From NCBI RefSeq assembly GCF_004307995.1, contig NZ_SIRE01000014.1, forward strand, positions 1 to 64,000: a DNA stretch of 64,000 bases, in the 5' to 3' direction. This DNA comes from Paenibacillus thalictri. Its GTDB lineage: Bacteria > Bacillota > Bacilli > Paenibacillales > NBRC-103111. This document shows positions 16,721 to 26,400 of this stretch, piece after piece; within the stretch, counting starts at the first letter, position 1; every line of letters starts with the position of its first letter. The notes beneath the pieces were generated by a model, which did no database searches, had not been told where the DNA came from, and saw nothing but the letters and a program-made list of their open reading frames with translations. The position numbers and the translations under genes are program-made.

Positions 16721-18865
16721 TTACCGTTTGGCGAGTATTTTACTGCGGTATTCGCTGGGAGTGAACAAATGCAGCTTCTTGAAGTTGCGGATGAACGAGT
16801 GGACCGTATCGTAGCCGCACATCTCGGAAACCGTCTTGATCGCCAAATTCGGATTTTCCAGAAGTTCCAGCGCTTTCTTGATGCGCAGCTGGTTTAAATG
16901 CTCGACAAAACCGTGTCCAAGCTCCTGTTTCATCAGCGTGCTGATATAGGAAGAATTTATGCCAAGCGTTTCGGAGATCGTCGTCAGCGAGATCGGCTCG
17001 TCGAAATGGGCGTCGATATAATCGAGCACAAGCCGGACCGTTTTATTATGGGAACTGCGAGTTGTCATAATATGCGTGGATACGGCGCTTGCAGTCCGGA
17101 TCACATATTCGGTTTTGTCCTGAACAAATTCATGGCTGTACATCTTCATAAAGACGTCCTCATGCAAAATGTCGGCAAGCTCGAGACGGTGCTCCAGCGT
17201 AACCTTGACGATGCCGTACAACACATTGGAGAAAAAGGCGTTGACCCGGTCGATCGAGAACCGTTCCTCTCTCAGCAGCCCTTGCAGCATGGAGCGGAGA
17301 TTGGCTTCGAATTCGATGTGTTTGCCTTCCTTGAGCGGGCTGCACAACTTGTCGATATCGGCGCTCTGAGGCGTGATTTCGTCGGTTTTGCCGGCAGCGG
17401 CGACGTCGACGTAACGGATGATGCTTCGTTTGCCGTAAATGGCCTTAAACGACACGGCCTTAAGGGCCTCATGGTAGGCGGTATGCGCGTGATTCAAGCT
17501 TTCGTGAACGCGGCTGATGCCGGCGCATACGGTCAAGCTGCAATTGTCTTCGATTTCTTTCTGCAGGTAACAAATCGTTTGTTCCAGCTTTTGCAGCATG
17601 GTGCTTTCATCCGTGCCTTCGGGCACCGAAATGAGGATGGACACTTTTTCGAGTTCAGTTTTGGCCGGATAGCTGGAATAAGTGGTCATAAACGTCCACT
17701 TGATTGCGTTGTAGATCGTTTTATCCATGAAAAACCGGTCGTCCTGCTTCATGCTGAGCAAGTAATTGTAGAAGTTGTCGATTTGGAATAAGACGACGAT
17801 CCAGCGGTCGGAAGGAAAACGGAAGGAAAGCTCCGCCAGCTTGTCGCGAATGTCAGATTCCTTGAGTTTGCCAGTGAGCACGTTTAATGTAAAGTGGTGT
17901 TTCAAATCCTCGAGGTTCTTATTATAATGCGTCTCCAATTTGCGGATAGGCTGAAAATAAATCCGCCTCGCCAATGCGTAAATCCATACGGCCAGACCGG
18001 CAAGCAGGGCGGAGGCGCAGACAAGCTCGATTTGGCGCTGCTTCCACGCTGGAGAAAGCTTGATTTGCGGGGTAACGGAGATGAAAGTCCATTCTCCGCT
18101 TGTATGGTCGGAAACGAGCACATATTGGTTGGCAGCTTCGATAGGCTGGTTTGACGAATCTTTTGCATCCAACAGGCGTTCTGGCTGGAGCGTGTCCATA
18201 TTCACCTCCGCTCCCTCACGGGTTGTCAGCACGCCGCCGTTCTTGCCCACCAGCATCATGCCGTAGCTGGCGTCGGGTGTTGCGGCAAACAGCTTGCGTT
18301 CGTCGACATTGATTGCGACAAGGCCGTTGTCGCCCAGCGGGGCGACAAATGTGAGAATATCCTTCGGATTGCCGTAGCCGGCTTTCTCCGGTCGTTTGCC
18401 GATCCAGTGGCCGTTTTTTTCATTAAATTGGGTAAATAGCTCTTTGTCCGGGAACTGTTCAAGCGATGTGAATTCATGGTTGGTGGCCAGCACGGTCGAG
18501 CTGCCTTTGCTGTAAATATAAACGGAAAGCACAAGCGGGTTGCTGCTGATGATTTTCAGCGAGTTGTTCTGGATTTCTCCGAGCATCGCCATGTTGGAAA
18601 TGGTGGGCTTCGGCTGAACAAGCCACTCCTTGAGCGTATAATCCAAGGTCAGCTGGTAATACACGGTGTTGATCTGGTTCTCGAGCATCATCGAGACCGA
18701 TACCAGATTGTCATGCGTTTGGCGAAACGATTCAATAAACCGTTCTTCCGCAGCGGACTGGTTTTTCAGCAGACTCACGGCAAATGCCAGCACCGCGATA
18801 AATAAAAAAATGAGCAGCATCAGCACGAGGTTACCGATCGAAAACCTGGTTTTGGCGAAATTCAA
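16721..18865 (-). CDS. Membrane-bound AraC family regulator (YesS-like)
   Basis: The product has 714 residues. Translation starts at a TTG behind GGGGGGAG. One transmembrane segment at residues about 12-33 and a second near 281-303 flank an extracellular sensor domain. A cytoplasmic linker follows, then an AraC helix-turn-helix pair at the C-terminus (about 612-710; LTTISETLGINSSYISTLMK and VSEMCGYDTVHSFIRNFKKLHLFTPSEYR). There is no kinase or receiver domain, so sensing and DNA binding are on one polypeptide, as in YesS of the Bacillus rhamnogalacturonan locus. It is expected to activate the flanking binding protein, propeller and permease genes when its sugar is present outside. A cre site lies 38 bp upstream of the start. 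Confidence 0.88.
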   Translation of the reverse strand: MNFAKTRFSIGNLVLMLLIFLFIAVLAFAVSLLKNQSAAEERFIESFRQTHDNLVSVSMMLENQINTVYYQLTLDYTLKEWLVQPKPTISNMAMLGEIQNNSLKIISSNPLVLSVYIYSKGSSTVLATNHEFTSLEQFPDKELFTQFNEKNGHWIGKRPEKAGYGNPKDILTFVAPLGDNGLVAINVDERKLFAATPDASYGMMLVGKNGGVLTTREGAEVNMDTLQPERLLDAKDSSNQPIEAANQYVLVSDHTSGEWTFISVTPQIKLSPAWKQRQIELVCASALLAGLAVWIYALARRIYFQPIRKLETHYNKNLEDLKHHFTLNVLTGKLKESDIRDKLAELSFRFPSDRWIVVLFQIDNFYNYLLSMKQDDRFFMDKTIYNAIKWTFMTTYSSYPAKTELEKVSILISVPEGTDESTMLQKLEQTICYLQKEIEDNCSLTVCAGISRVHESLNHAHTAYHEALKAVSFKAIYGKRSIIRYVDVAAAGKTDEITPQSADIDKLCSPLKEGKHIEFEANLRSMLQGLLREERFSIDRVNAFFSNVLYGIVKVTLEHRLELADILHEDVFMKMYSHEFVQDKTEYVIRTASAVSTHIMTTRSSHNKTVRLVLDYIDAHFDEPISLTTISETLGINSSYISTLMKQELGHGFVEHLNQLRIKKALELLENPNLAIKTVSEMCGYDTVHSFIRNFKKLHLFTPSEYRSKILAKR

Positions 18866-18902
18866 TCTTATCTCCCCCCGGCAGCGTCATCGCTACTTCT
18901 AT

Positions 18903-18916
18903 AGTAAGCGCTATCA
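18903..18916. promoter_or_regulatory. Catabolite response element (cre)
   Basis: AGTAAGCGCTATCA fits the CcpA operator consensus WGWAARCGYTWNCW at every position. It lies between the leftward regulator gene and the rightward permease genes. CcpA bound here would repress the locus when preferred sugars are present. Confidence 0.7.
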
Positions 18917-19023
18917 AAGCAATTATAAACATTTTATACATGCCGGTTAAAGGTATATTTCTTTGGCACTAAAAATGGAAAGCCGGCGTCCAAAAATTTA
19001 TACACGATCCGGGATAATGTAAA

Positions 19024-19052
19024 TTTCCGGCGGCGCATGCCTCTTCTATAAT
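19024..19052 (+). promoter_or_regulatory. Probable promoter of the permease genes
   Basis: There is a perfect -10 (TATAAT, 19047-19052). The only candidate -35 at 17-bp spacing is TTTCCG, a poor match, as expected of a promoter needing an activator such as the adjacent AraC-type regulator. Confidence 0.5.
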
Positions 19053-19085
19053 GAGAGTCAACATTCGTGAGGGAGGCGAGCAAAA

Positions 19086-20048
19086 ATGAAAGCGTTGACG
19101 GAATCGCAAGGCGAAGTATGGCAGCGGGCGCACCGAAAGCCTCTCGCGGCAGCATGGTCTGCGATCAATAAGCACAAATATTTGTATGTGTTGTTATTGC
19201 CGGGAGTGCTGTGGTATCTGATCTTCCGTTATTTGCCGATGTACGGCGTCATTATTGCTTTTAAGGATTACAATTTTTCGAAAGGGATTTGGGGGAGTCC
19301 ATGGGTCGGACTGAAGCATTTTGAGTTTTTGCTGCATAACCGCGATTTTTACCAGATTGTCCGCAATACACTTGTTATTAACGTGTACGAGCTGATTTTC
19401 GCTTTTCCCGTGCCGGTCATTTTGGCGCTGCTGCTCAATGAAATGAGGAGCGTGCTGTTCAAGCGCTCGATTCAAACCGTCGTTTATTTCCCGCACTTTT
19501 TATCGTGGGTTGTGTTCGGGGGCATTATTATTCAACTGCTGTCGCCCAATGAGGGCCTTGTCAATAATTTGCTGCGTCATCTTGGGCTGGAACCGGTGTT
19601 TTTCATGAGCAAGTCCGAGTATTTCCGGCCGATCGTCGTTTTTTCTTCGATTCTGAAGGAGTCGGGTTGGGGGGCGATTATTTATTTGGCGGCGCTTAGC
19701 TCGATTGATCCGGAGCAATATGAGGCGGCGACCATCGACGGCGCGAACCGTTGGCAGAAGCTGGCTTACATTACGCTGCCGGGTATCCGCAATACGGTGA
19801 TCATCATGCTGATTTTAAAAGTGGGCTATTTGCTGGACGTCGGTTTCGAGCAAATTTATATCCTGTACAATGCGTCCGTCTATGACGTTGGGGATGTGCT
19901 CAGCACGTACATCTACCGGATTGGGCTGCAGAGCGCGCAGTTCAGCGTGACCGCAGCGATCGGGCTGTTCCAGTCTATTATTGGCTTCTTCCTGATCTGG
20001 AGCACCAATCGGCTGGCCCGTAAATTCAGTGAGGTTTCGTTATGGTAG
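19086..20048 (+). CDS. Carbohydrate ABC transporter permease (LplB/YteP type)
   Basis: The product has 320 residues with GAGGGAGG upstream. Six membrane segments are visible, starting at HKYLYVLLLPGVLWYLIF (about residue 30). The cytoplasmic EAA loop is present (EQYEAATIDGANRWQKLAYITLPGI, about 220-245), which contacts the ATPase. It pairs with the next gene, 16 bp downstream, to form the channel. No ATPase gene is nearby, which is usual for this class because a shared MsmX-type ATPase energises several importers. Confidence 0.92.
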   Translation: MKALTESQGEVWQRAHRKPLAAAWSAINKHKYLYVLLLPGVLWYLIFRYLPMYGVIIAFKDYNFSKGIWGSPWVGLKHFEFLLHNRDFYQIVRNTLVINVYELIFAFPVPVILALLLNEMRSVLFKRSIQTVVYFPHFLSWVVFGGIIIQLLSPNEGLVNNLLRHLGLEPVFFMSKSEYFRPIVVFSSILKESGWGAIIYLAALSSIDPEQYEAATIDGANRWQKLAYITLPGIRNTVIIMLILKVGYLLDVGFEQIYILYNASVYDVGDVLSTYIYRIGLQSAQFSVTAAIGLFQSIIGFFLIWSTNRLARKFSEVSLW

Positions 20049-20070
20049 CATCTAGAGAGGAGCGATGGTT

Positions 20071-20940
20071 GTGTCTGTAAAATCGATGCGGTTTTCCGCC
20101 AACTTGTGGATCGGCGCGGTGCTGCTGGCGTTTGCCCTGCTGACTTTCCTGCCGTTTTATTACGTGATGCTTGCTTCTGTCAGCGATTCGAACCTGATCA
20201 AGGAAGGCGAGCTGATGTTGTGGCCGAAAGGGTTTAACCTGAAGGCGTACGGGCTTATTTTCGATAATGCGCTGTTTCTGCACTCATTTATGGTCACGGT
20301 ATTGCGGACTGTGCTCGGACTTGCGGTCAATCTGCTGCTGCAGCTGACGATCGCTTATGCGCTTTCCCGCAGTTATTTGCCTGGCCGCAAAATGTTCATG
20401 CTCTACATCATCATTACGATGATGTTTAACGGCGGTATCGTGCCCACATTTCTGATCGTAAAAGCGACAGGGCTGATCGACACGATCTGGGCGCTGGTCA
20501 TCCCGTCGGCGATCAGTACGTGGAACGTCATTTTGCTGCGTACCTTTTTTGAAAATGTGCCGGTCAGCCTCGAGGAATCGGCCAAGATGGACGGAGCCAA
20601 CGACATCTACATTTTCGCCAAAATTTATTTGCCGCTGTCGCTGCCTGCGATTATGACGATTGGGCTGTTTATCGCCGTACACCATTGGAACGCCTTTATG
20701 GACGCGGTCATTTATACGAATTCGGCGGATCTTAAGGTGCTGCAGCTGTTTCTGCGGGATATGGTGATCCAGATGGAAATGGCTGCGCTAATGGGCGATA
20801 TGACGGCGATGAGCGAGGTATCTTCGTTATCGATCCGTACGGCGTCGATTTTCCTCGCTTCGCTGCCGATTATCGCGGTGTATCCGTTTATTCAGCGGTT
20901 TTTCGTGAAAGGCGTTATGGTTGGGGCTGTGAAGGGGTAG
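20071..20940 (+). CDS. Carbohydrate ABC transporter permease (LplC/YtcP type)
   Basis: The product is about 289 residues and has the second permease fold: an N-terminal membrane segment (IGAVLLAFALLTFLPFYYVML) and an EAA loop (LEESAKMDGANDIYIFAKIYLPLSLPAI). I prefer the GTG at 20071, 8-9 nt after GAGAGGAG; the in-frame ATG at 20065 is only about 2 nt from the site. It is co-transcribed with the preceding permease. After the stop there is about 120 bp with no further gene before the tail-cluster promoter. Confidence 0.9.
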   Translation: MSVKSMRFSANLWIGAVLLAFALLTFLPFYYVMLASVSDSNLIKEGELMLWPKGFNLKAYGLIFDNALFLHSFMVTVLRTVLGLAVNLLLQLTIAYALSRSYLPGRKMFMLYIIITMMFNGGIVPTFLIVKATGLIDTIWALVIPSAISTWNVILLRTFFENVPVSLEESAKMDGANDIYIFAKIYLPLSLPAIMTIGLFIAVHHWNAFMDAVIYTNSADLKVLQLFLRDMVIQMEMAALMGDMTAMSEVSSLSIRTASIFLASLPIIAVYPFIQRFFVKGVMVGAVKG

Positions 20941-21063
20941 GAGTGTGAAGTAACCATCAGCGATGCCTTGGACTGATCCGGGGTGTCGCTTTACTTATTT
21001 TGTGGGGAACGAGAGTATCATATGGATTGACAAATTGGACAATATGGAAATAAAATACATAAA

Positions 21064-21093
21064 TTGTTAGAACATATGTTCTTATTTTATAAT
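21064..21093 (+). promoter_or_regulatory. Tail-cluster promoter with embedded LexA (SOS) box
   Basis: TTGTTA (21064-21069), an 18-bp spacer and a perfect TATAAT (21088-21093) form a sigma-A promoter. The spacer contains most of the perfect 14-bp palindrome AGAACATATGTTCT (21069-21082). Its core GAAC-N4-GTTC is the Gram-positive LexA/DinR operator (CGAACNNNNGTTCG). LexA bound there would occlude the promoter, so the whole rightward tail operon should be silent until DNA damage. Not tested by binding or expression. Confidence 0.75.
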
Positions 21094-21098
21094 CAAGT

Positions 21099-21212
21099 CA
21101 GAAACAAACGTTACCTACTGCAGAGGTAATCGATCAATGAGCAGCCGGACAGGCGCTTATTTTGTTTCTGCAAGATTGGCGAGGATCGGTCTCCCCGCCT
21201 AGATTGAGGCGG
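21099..21212 (+). promoter_or_regulatory. Structured 5' leader of the tail operon
   Basis: From the predicted transcription start (about 21100), CAGAAACAAA (21099-21108) can pair perfectly with TTTGTTTCTG (21161-21170). This encloses a smaller hairpin TTACCT/AGGTAA (21111-21129). A third hairpin, CCGCCT/AGGCGG (about 21195-21212), sits just before the AAGGAGG of the first gene. I see no match to a known riboswitch. It may protect the 5' end or control translation of the first gene. Confidence 0.45.
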
Positions 21213-21224
21213 CAAGGAGGGCCG

Positions 21225-21944
21225 ATGATGCAATCCCTAAAGTTCATTTTTGCTAGACCGGAATGGGTGGCTGGCGCGGGCGATGTATACCCGATAAAAC
21301 TAAAGGATTATGACAGCTTTCTAGAATGCAATCAAATCCTTTATTTTTCCAAAGCTCATTTCGGTGAACATTTTCAATCGTTCGCATTGCTGGATCTGCT
21401 TATGTATGCAATACCTGACGACGAATTGGCAGTAACGATGGTCAAGTTATTATCTTTGGTTTTCAGAAAAGAGGTCATATTTCAGTCTCAAGAAAATGAA
21501 TATTACTTTCGCATCGACGAAAAAGGCAGGGTCGACCATTCCAACTATGAACAGGTTAGAATGGTGATCATGCAGCAAAACCTCATGTTTGAGCAAAAGA
21601 TTTTTAAAAATAAGCTGGCTCAAGAATGGGCCGGCAAAGTGCTGGAGGCTAAGTCCAAGGGCGGAGTGAAAATTACGTTGGAAGACATGATTACCACTGT
21701 TTCCGCCTTGACGGGCAAAACCTATGAACAGTTAGCCGAACAAAGCATCTACCAATTAAGCGCCGATTTCAAAAGAATCGTTAAAGATAAAGACTATCAT
21801 ACCAATATTGCTCAAATTTGCGCAGGTGCATCAGGCGTAACGATCCGGCATTTTGCCGAACAAATTGACATGTTTGAAAATCCATATGACAGCTTGTTTG
21901 TGGATAAGAATAAGCTGACGAATTTAAACAAAGCGCTGCAGTAA
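21225..21944 (+). CDS. First gene of the tail cluster, unknown protein
   Basis: The product is about 239 residues. AAGGAGG stands 4 nt before the ATG at 21225 and 7 nt before a second ATG at 21228, which is the likelier start. I do not recognise the family with certainty. No signal peptide or membrane segment is seen. The C-terminal part (LEDMITTVSALTGKTYEQL ... IYQLSADFKRIVKDKDYHTNIAQICAGASGV) resembles short helical modules in tail-assembly proteins of Gram-positive phages. It lies directly upstream of the tail tube gene under the SOS-type promoter, where a tail terminator or assembly factor might be expected. It has no helix-turn-helix to suggest a regulator. Confidence 0.6.
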   Translation: MMQSLKFIFARPEWVAGAGDVYPIKLKDYDSFLECNQILYFSKAHFGEHFQSFALLDLLMYAIPDDELAVTMVKLLSLVFRKEVIFQSQENEYYFRIDEKGRVDHSNYEQVRMVIMQQNLMFEQKIFKNKLAQEWAGKVLEAKSKGGVKITLEDMITTVSALTGKTYEQLAEQSIYQLSADFKRIVKDKDYHTNIAQICAGASGVTIRHFAEQIDMFENPYDSLFVDKNKLTNLNKALQ

Positions 21945-21995
21945 CGGCGTACTTGAAAAACACTGCTTAATTAAACTATTTGGAGGTCATGTTAA

Positions 21996-22736
21996 ATGGC
22001 ATTGATTGCAGACGTATATGAGGTATTGCTCAAAGATTCGGAAGGTAATGTTTTTGCTACAACGACTTTGCAGGACGCGAAAATCGATGTAAAAGTAAAG
22101 GAAACCGATGTGCGCGGCGGCCGCGGCAACCAATTGATCGGCGTGCTGCACAGCGACCGGGATATTGCGATTACGTTGACGGATGTCGACTTTAAATATG
22201 ACTGGCTGGCTGCACAACTCGGTCAGGACATTGTAACGGGCGCGGGCGTTGCTTATGCTATGCCGAAGTTCTATGAAGCGGCCGGCACGACAACGGTGAA
22301 AGTGACCTTAGACCAGACGCCGCTTAGCGTTGACACGCTGGCCATTTATGATCAGAACGGCGTCAAGCTGGAAGCATCAAGCTACGCGCTTTTGGGCAAG
22401 GAACTGACTTTTTCCAGCGGTGTAGAAGCCGGCGATACGGTTGAAGTGAGAACCTATCAATATGCCACAAATGCAAAGACTGAAACTATTACAATCGATA
22501 ATGCCGTGTTTGCCAAAGGCGTCATTGCCGTAATGGAAACGATCGAAATCGATAATCAGGAAAACCCGATTAACCGCATTCAATATCAGTTTGACAACAC
22601 CCTGCCGACCGGCGCTTTTACAATTGAAGCGAAATCGGATCGTTCGGCTAATACAAGCCAGTTTAATCTCCGCGTCATTAAGCCGAAGCAATCGACATCT
22701 GTCGGCAAAGTGCTTCGTTTCCCCATCAATCAATAG
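21996..22736 (+). CDS. Major tail tube protein (probable)
   Basis: The product is 246 residues, beta-rich, with TTGGAGG before the ATG. The beginning (MALIADVYEVLLKDSEGNVFATTTLQDAKIDVKVKETDVRGG) resembles tube proteins of siphophages that stack as hexameric rings. A middle insert (about 85-155; VKVTLDQTPLSVDTLAIYDQNG ... AGDTVEVRTYQ) looks like a surface-exposed Ig-like addition. Its position two genes before the tape measure is the canonical place for the major tail protein. A strong hairpin follows directly, which would raise its yield relative to the downstream genes. Assignment rests on context and composition. Confidence 0.7.
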   Translation: MALIADVYEVLLKDSEGNVFATTTLQDAKIDVKVKETDVRGGRGNQLIGVLHSDRDIAITLTDVDFKYDWLAAQLGQDIVTGAGVAYAMPKFYEAAGTTTVKVTLDQTPLSVDTLAIYDQNGVKLEASSYALLGKELTFSSGVEAGDTVEVRTYQYATNAKTETITIDNAVFAKGVIAVMETIEIDNQENPINRIQYQFDNTLPTGAFTIEAKSDRSANTSQFNLRVIKPKQSTSVGKVLRFPINQ

Positions 22737-22743
22737 TCGTTTC

Positions 22744-22770
22744 AAGGGATAGGCGTAGCGCCTATCCCTT
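22744..22770 (+). terminator. Strong hairpin after the tail tube gene
   Basis: AAGGGATAGGCG and CGCCTATCCCTT form a perfect 12-bp stem with a 3-nt loop, followed by TCATTTTATT. It probably acts as a leaky terminator or an mRNA-stabilising end. Either would let the tube protein be made in large excess over the tape measure and tip proteins. Confidence 0.7.
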
Positions 22771-22802
22771 TCATTTTATTAAACGAAGAAGGATGAGTAA
22801 GT

Positions 22803-22964
22803 ATGGCTAAATATGAACTTCCCGATCAGATGGTAAAAAATCTGATCATCTTTTTAAATAGGGTTGAGTTAAAAGGCATTCAGGAAGCAGAGGCGTTAGT
22901 CCATATTACCCAATTGTTATCCACACCTCTGCTAGAAGAAACTATCGAACGGATTGATAATTGA
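22803..22964 (+). CDS. Small tail-cluster protein (53 residues), unknown
   Basis: The frame starts MAKYELPDQMVKNLIIFLNR and ends ETIERIDN, fully helical and acidic. GGATGAG lies 6-8 nt upstream. It is between the tube gene and a probable chaperone gene, the zone where phages encode tail-assembly chaperones, often as two overlapping products. No slippery heptamer is seen at its end, so a programmed frameshift is not supported. A small chaperone subunit is a reasonable guess. Confidence 0.6.
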   Translation: MAKYELPDQMVKNLIIFLNRVELKGIQEAEALVHITQLLSTPLLEETIERIDN

Positions 22965-22992
22965 TTGTCATAATAAATCGGAGGCAAAAATC

Positions 22993-23460
22993 ATGTCCAA
23001 GCCAAAACCATTAACAATTCCGAGCGTTCGCCAAACCCATGCCAAGCAGTTCGGGGACCGGGAAAAAGTAGAGCTGAAATCAGGTCACTATTTATTTGTT
23101 CAGAAAAGCTTCGCCAAAACAAACATTCAACGTTTCTTAGCCGAATATATAGAAATTCTGGAGCAGTTGAAGAAGAATCATGTTGATTCAAGCGTGATGC
23201 AAAATATCACGTTTGTCTATTACATGCTGCTGCTTCGGCATTTTACGAGTTTGACCGCTATTCCGTCAAAGGTAGAGGAGATGATTGAAGTTTGCGGCAA
23301 GCTGATTGATCTTGATATTTTGGAGCAGGTGCTTAATGCTTTTGATCCTAAGGAATTGGAAAAAATGAATGCATACATCCGAAAGATCGAAGAAAATAGC
23401 CGTCAGATCGGTCAGCAAGTAGGTGAACTGCTGAACAGCGCGGCCGCTGCAGAACAATAA
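22993..23460 (+). CDS. Probable tail assembly chaperone
   Basis: The product is 155 residues. The chosen ATG has GGAGGC 7-9 nt upstream; an earlier in-frame start would overlap the preceding gene. The protein is soluble and helical, with a charged N-terminus (MSKPKPLTIPSVRQTHAKQFGDREKVELKSG) and a C-terminal helix ending in alanines. Length and position directly before the tape measure match the gpG-type chaperones that coat the tape measure during tail assembly. Sequence alone would not prove this. Confidence 0.6.
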   Translation: MSKPKPLTIPSVRQTHAKQFGDREKVELKSGHYLFVQKSFAKTNIQRFLAEYIEILEQLKKNHVDSSVMQNITFVYYMLLLRHFTSLTAIPSKVEEMIEVCGKLIDLDILEQVLNAFDPKELEKMNAYIRKIEENSRQIGQQVGELLNSAAAAEQ

Positions 23461-23487
23461 TTTTTATAAAAGGGGGTGAAGCAGCTT

Positions 23488-26400
23488 ATGGCCGACGATT
23501 TACGTGTTGTCATTACTGGAAGCTTAAATTCCGCTAAAACGATTGAAAATATTAATGCGGCAATTGCAAGTCTGGCATCTAAGATCAACGCTATGAAGAT
23601 TACAGTGGATATTCCAAAGCAAATCTTTCAAAAAATAATAGAGTCGCACACGGCTTCCATTGAAAAATTAAAAAATATGTACAAGGAATATATTAAGCAG
23701 GCAGAAGCAGTAAAAACGATCGGGCAAAATCTTGAAGAGATGACGAAAGCGGCCGCAGAGCAGTCGGCGGTCATCGCGCAATTAGCGGAGAACTTGGCAA
23801 ATTATGCTGGCACACAGCTTGATGATACGACAAATTCATTTTTTATCGATGGGATTCAATACGTAAATGAATTATATAAAGCTTTGTCTGAAATATCCGT
23901 TATCACAGGAAAAACCGTGCAAGAAGTCAATCAGTTGGGAGCCGAATACCAAAAACTCGGGGAAACGTTAAGGGTCTCTTCTCTCGAGCTGACTCAAAAT
24001 GCGGCTGTGCTGTTTAAGCAAGGGTTATCTGAAGCCGAGGTCCGAACCAGATTAGAGACGGTGACAAAGTTTTCAAAGATTGCTTCGGCTGATTTTAAGC
24101 AATCTGCTGATTCCATTGATGCGACAGCAAGCCTCATGAATGTAAGCGCTGAAAAAGCCAGCGACACGCTTGTTTTTTTGAGCGGTGCTACGAAAACGGC
24201 TGCGGAAGATTTAGCGGCAGGATTTCAAAAGATGGGTTCCTCCGCATCGGCGATTAAACTGCCGTTCGAGTTTGCGGCTTCGATGCTGGGAGCTTTAACG
24301 GACAAAACACATGAAAACACAGGCTTGCTTGCGGAAGCGCTTAATAAAATGTTTACCCGTTTTCAAATGCTTGAACAGACGGGGACAACGCAAGACGGAC
24401 AAAGCGTCTTTGATATTAACAAGGCTTTGCAGTCCGCAAATGTCAACTTATTGGATCAGCAAGGCGGTCTACGAGAATACAAGGAAATATTGACCGACTT
24501 AGGCCAATCTTGGGGTACGCTGTCTGGCAGTCAGCAAGCTTATATCGCTATCGCTTTAGGCGGGGCAGATCAACAGCTTCGGTTTCAGCAGGTGATGCAG
24601 ACGATGCCGGAGACGATTCGCGCTTATGACGGCTCGCTCAAGGCGGCCGGGGAGACTAATCAAAAGTACGCCTTATATACCGATTCTACTCATGCGCATA
24701 TGGAAAGGTTTAAAAATGCAATGGAGGGGATGTGGCAGCAAGCTTTTGATTCCGAATCCATCCGCATCATGATTGATGCCTTCACCGGTTTGATGCGTGT
24801 ATTGGACGGTCTAGCTACCGTCACTCCCACCTTTCTCATAACGCTTGCAGCCATAGGAACAGCCGGGGCTTTGCTAGTTACTGATCTCAAAACGCTGACT
24901 GTAGCGGTTTTGACCTTGGGGAGAGGATTAACTGCACTTGGGGTAGAAGCGGATGCGGCAAAGCTGGCCTTAAGAGGACTGGCGATTTCTACGGTATTTG
25001 GTGCTGCTTTGGCAATAGTCGGCCTTGTGGTTGAAAAAATTGTCGAAGCTTTCTCTTCCGCAAAAGATGCCCAGGAGCAATATGCTAACAAATTAAACGA
25101 ATCTATCGCGACTACCGAACAAAATATATCGGCTTTGGAGAAGTTGAATAAGCAGTATCGAGACTCGTCGAATACTCAGGAACAGTTAATTAAGATCAGG
25201 GAACAAATGGCTGGAATGATGCCGGAAATTATCGATCATTTTGATTCAGAAGGCAAGGCCGTGTATAAGAACTCGCAACAGATCGAAGAACTCATTAAAC
25301 AAGAAAAGGAGCTGAATCGGCAGAGAAAAGAAGTTGCCGCGAACACTGTTGCGGAGGGATTATCGAATTCCGCACAGTCGATCGATGCTAGCGAAAAGAA
25401 AATCGCAAAGTTGGAGCCCGAACTAAATTATAACAAGACCAGACTAGAAGCTTTAAAGTTTGCTGAAAAGTATATGAATGACAACAAATTAGGTACTTCC
25501 GCCGCGCAGAATTCTCCGGATTATTCGGAAAAAATGATGGACTTGAATGCCCAAGTCAAGGCAATATTTAAAGCTAACAAAATCGATATTGGCGAAACAT
25601 TTTTGGCTTCCGAATTAATAGATTCTGGTGTGACTAACGCTGTTGAAAAAGCCCGACTTCAACTTGGAAAGCTGTCTGGTACCATAAAAGAAGAAAAGGA
25701 GAATATCAACAGTAACCTCAGTAAATTTTTTAGCGGCTTTCAAACGATTAATGATAACTTTATCGAGCAATCCGGAAGTACGGATAAAAACTTGAAAGCC
25801 TTTTTGGATAAGTTCTCCAACGCTTTTCTTCAATCAAGTGATATCAATGGGAAGAATTATCAGGAAGTAATCGGTAATTACCGAAATTTATCCGAGCAAA
25901 TCGGAAAAGCAATGCTGGAGAAAAAAATCGATCTTGGAAAAATGATTGAAACGAGGGATTTCAGTCAATTACAGCAAGTATTTCAGGATAACGGCATATC
26001 CGTAGGACTGTTAAATACAGTCCTTCAGGACTATAAAAGCAATATCAACAGCAGCGCTTTAGAAACGGAGAAGGCTCAGGAGAAATTCAGAAACCTTAAT
26101 ACGGCAATTTCTGGTACGGAAAAGTCGATGGGTTCGCTTAAATCTGCATATCAAACTTTGCAAAATGGAGAGCAGCTTTCGATTGAGACAACGGTGAAAC
26201 TTGCTGATGAATTTCCTGAAATTCGCAAATATTTACTGGAGCATAACGGATTAATCGAGGATAAGGGCGCCAAATTGCAAGAAGTAGCCAATATTGAACG
26301 TAGTAACCGTTTGAAAGAAGCCAAAGATCTTTTGGATAGTGTTACGGACACATATAATTCATTGGAAAATAAGAGAAATCTGTATAAACAGTTTTATGAG

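Noticed and set aside
22803..23460. Programmed -1 frameshift between tail chaperone genes
   Set aside because: No slippery heptamer is seen at either gene end and the two frames do not overlap.
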